Notes under the pieces: generated by a model
The model's input: only the letters and a program-made list of their open reading frames with translations
What the model was told of the DNA's origin: nothing
Databases searched by the model: none
IMG/VR virus record: IMGVR_UViG_3300015603_000046
Span: 1-30,261 of that record
DNA: 30,261 bases
Reading direction: 5' to 3' (one strand)
Origin: a virus
Made by a program: the position numbers and the translations under genes
In this document: piece after piece, positions 30,170-30,261 of the stretch
Layout of the letters: each line of letters starts with the position of its first letter
Numbering within the stretch: position 1 is the stretch's first letter

Positions 30170-30261
30170 ATGAAAACACAAAAAGAGTTGGTTATAGAAT
30201 ATGTCAAAACATTTGGAGAAATAGTTCCAGCAAAGATAGGCGGGAAACAATGGAATGGAGG
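30170..30261 (+). CDS. Hypothetical protein, 3' end outside window
   Basis: The ATG is 4 bases after the preceding stop. The visible 30 residues begin MKTQKELVIEYVKTFGEIVP, followed by AKIGGKQWNGG. The start is a helix followed by a turn, as in small winged-helix-like proteins; I recall similar openings in small phage proteins but cannot name a family from this fragment. Confidence 0.5.
   Translation, partial: MKTQKELVIEYVKTFGEIVPAKIGGKQWNG

Noticed and set aside
1-30261. Recoded stop codons (UGA as Gly or Trp, UAG as Gln)
   Set aside because: TGA and TAG end several genes at expected borders (2009, 29331, 592, 17317, 20216), and no key gene is broken by in-frame stops.

Overview
This window reads as the structural, lysis and integration part of a temperate tailed phage or prophage, probably a short-tailed (podovirus-like) one. 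It is moderately AT-rich and uses the standard bacterial code: TGA is a real stop in several genes. The order is the usual one for such phages: terminase small and large subunits, portal, small head genes, scaffold, major capsid protein, DNA-ejection proteins, adaptor and nozzle-like tail proteins, fibres and adhesins, holin, endolysin, integrase. I see no sheath, tape-measure or baseplate gene. The host cannot be named from the sequence. Most structural genes lack a Shine-Dalgarno (SD) sequence and start after A/T-rich leaders, which fits hosts that initiate without SD, but this is only a hint.

Layout. 1-1296: five small unrecognised genes, the first cut by the window edge. 1293-1505: a promoter, a short leader with an intrinsic terminator, and a folded spacer before terS. 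1506-8368: packaging and head genes. 8461-10343: a small gene, a GT-B glycosyltransferase and a SAM methyltransferase inserted in the virion module. 10346-11014: the only minus-strand genes, two small membrane proteins with their own promoter. 11075-16854: two ejection-type proteins, the second 1541 residues long. 16859-19484: adaptor and tail hub or nozzle. 19524-25551: fibre and adhesin proteins, including a triple collar protein rich in HxH motifs and a glycine-rich protein with 17 tandem repeats. 25616-27857: holin-like proteins, small genes with strong SD sites (HNH-like, zinc-binding), and a C39-type cysteine peptidase as probable endolysin. 27858-28425: 568 bases without a protein gene but full of RNA-like structure. 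28426-29331: tyrosine integrase. 29328-29761: a small HTH protein gene between two nearly identical promoter/operator blocks, followed by an attenuator-like leader. 29923 to the end: two small genes, the last cut by the window edge.

The most unusual content is non-coding. The 27.9-29.8 kb region carries (i) a cloverleaf-like element whose minus strand has a canonical tRNA T-arm and acceptor stem, also framed by a plus-strand promoter and terminator and a candidate attP; (ii) a second folded element; (iii) an integrase leader with a possible pseudoknot and a partly hidden ribosome site; (iv) paired operators around the HTH gene; and (v) a leader with a 12-codon reading frame and three segments that can pair in two exclusive ways. 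Together these look like a lysogeny control region that may rely on RNA structure as well as a DNA-binding protein. The structures are seen directly as complementary sequences; their functions are inference.
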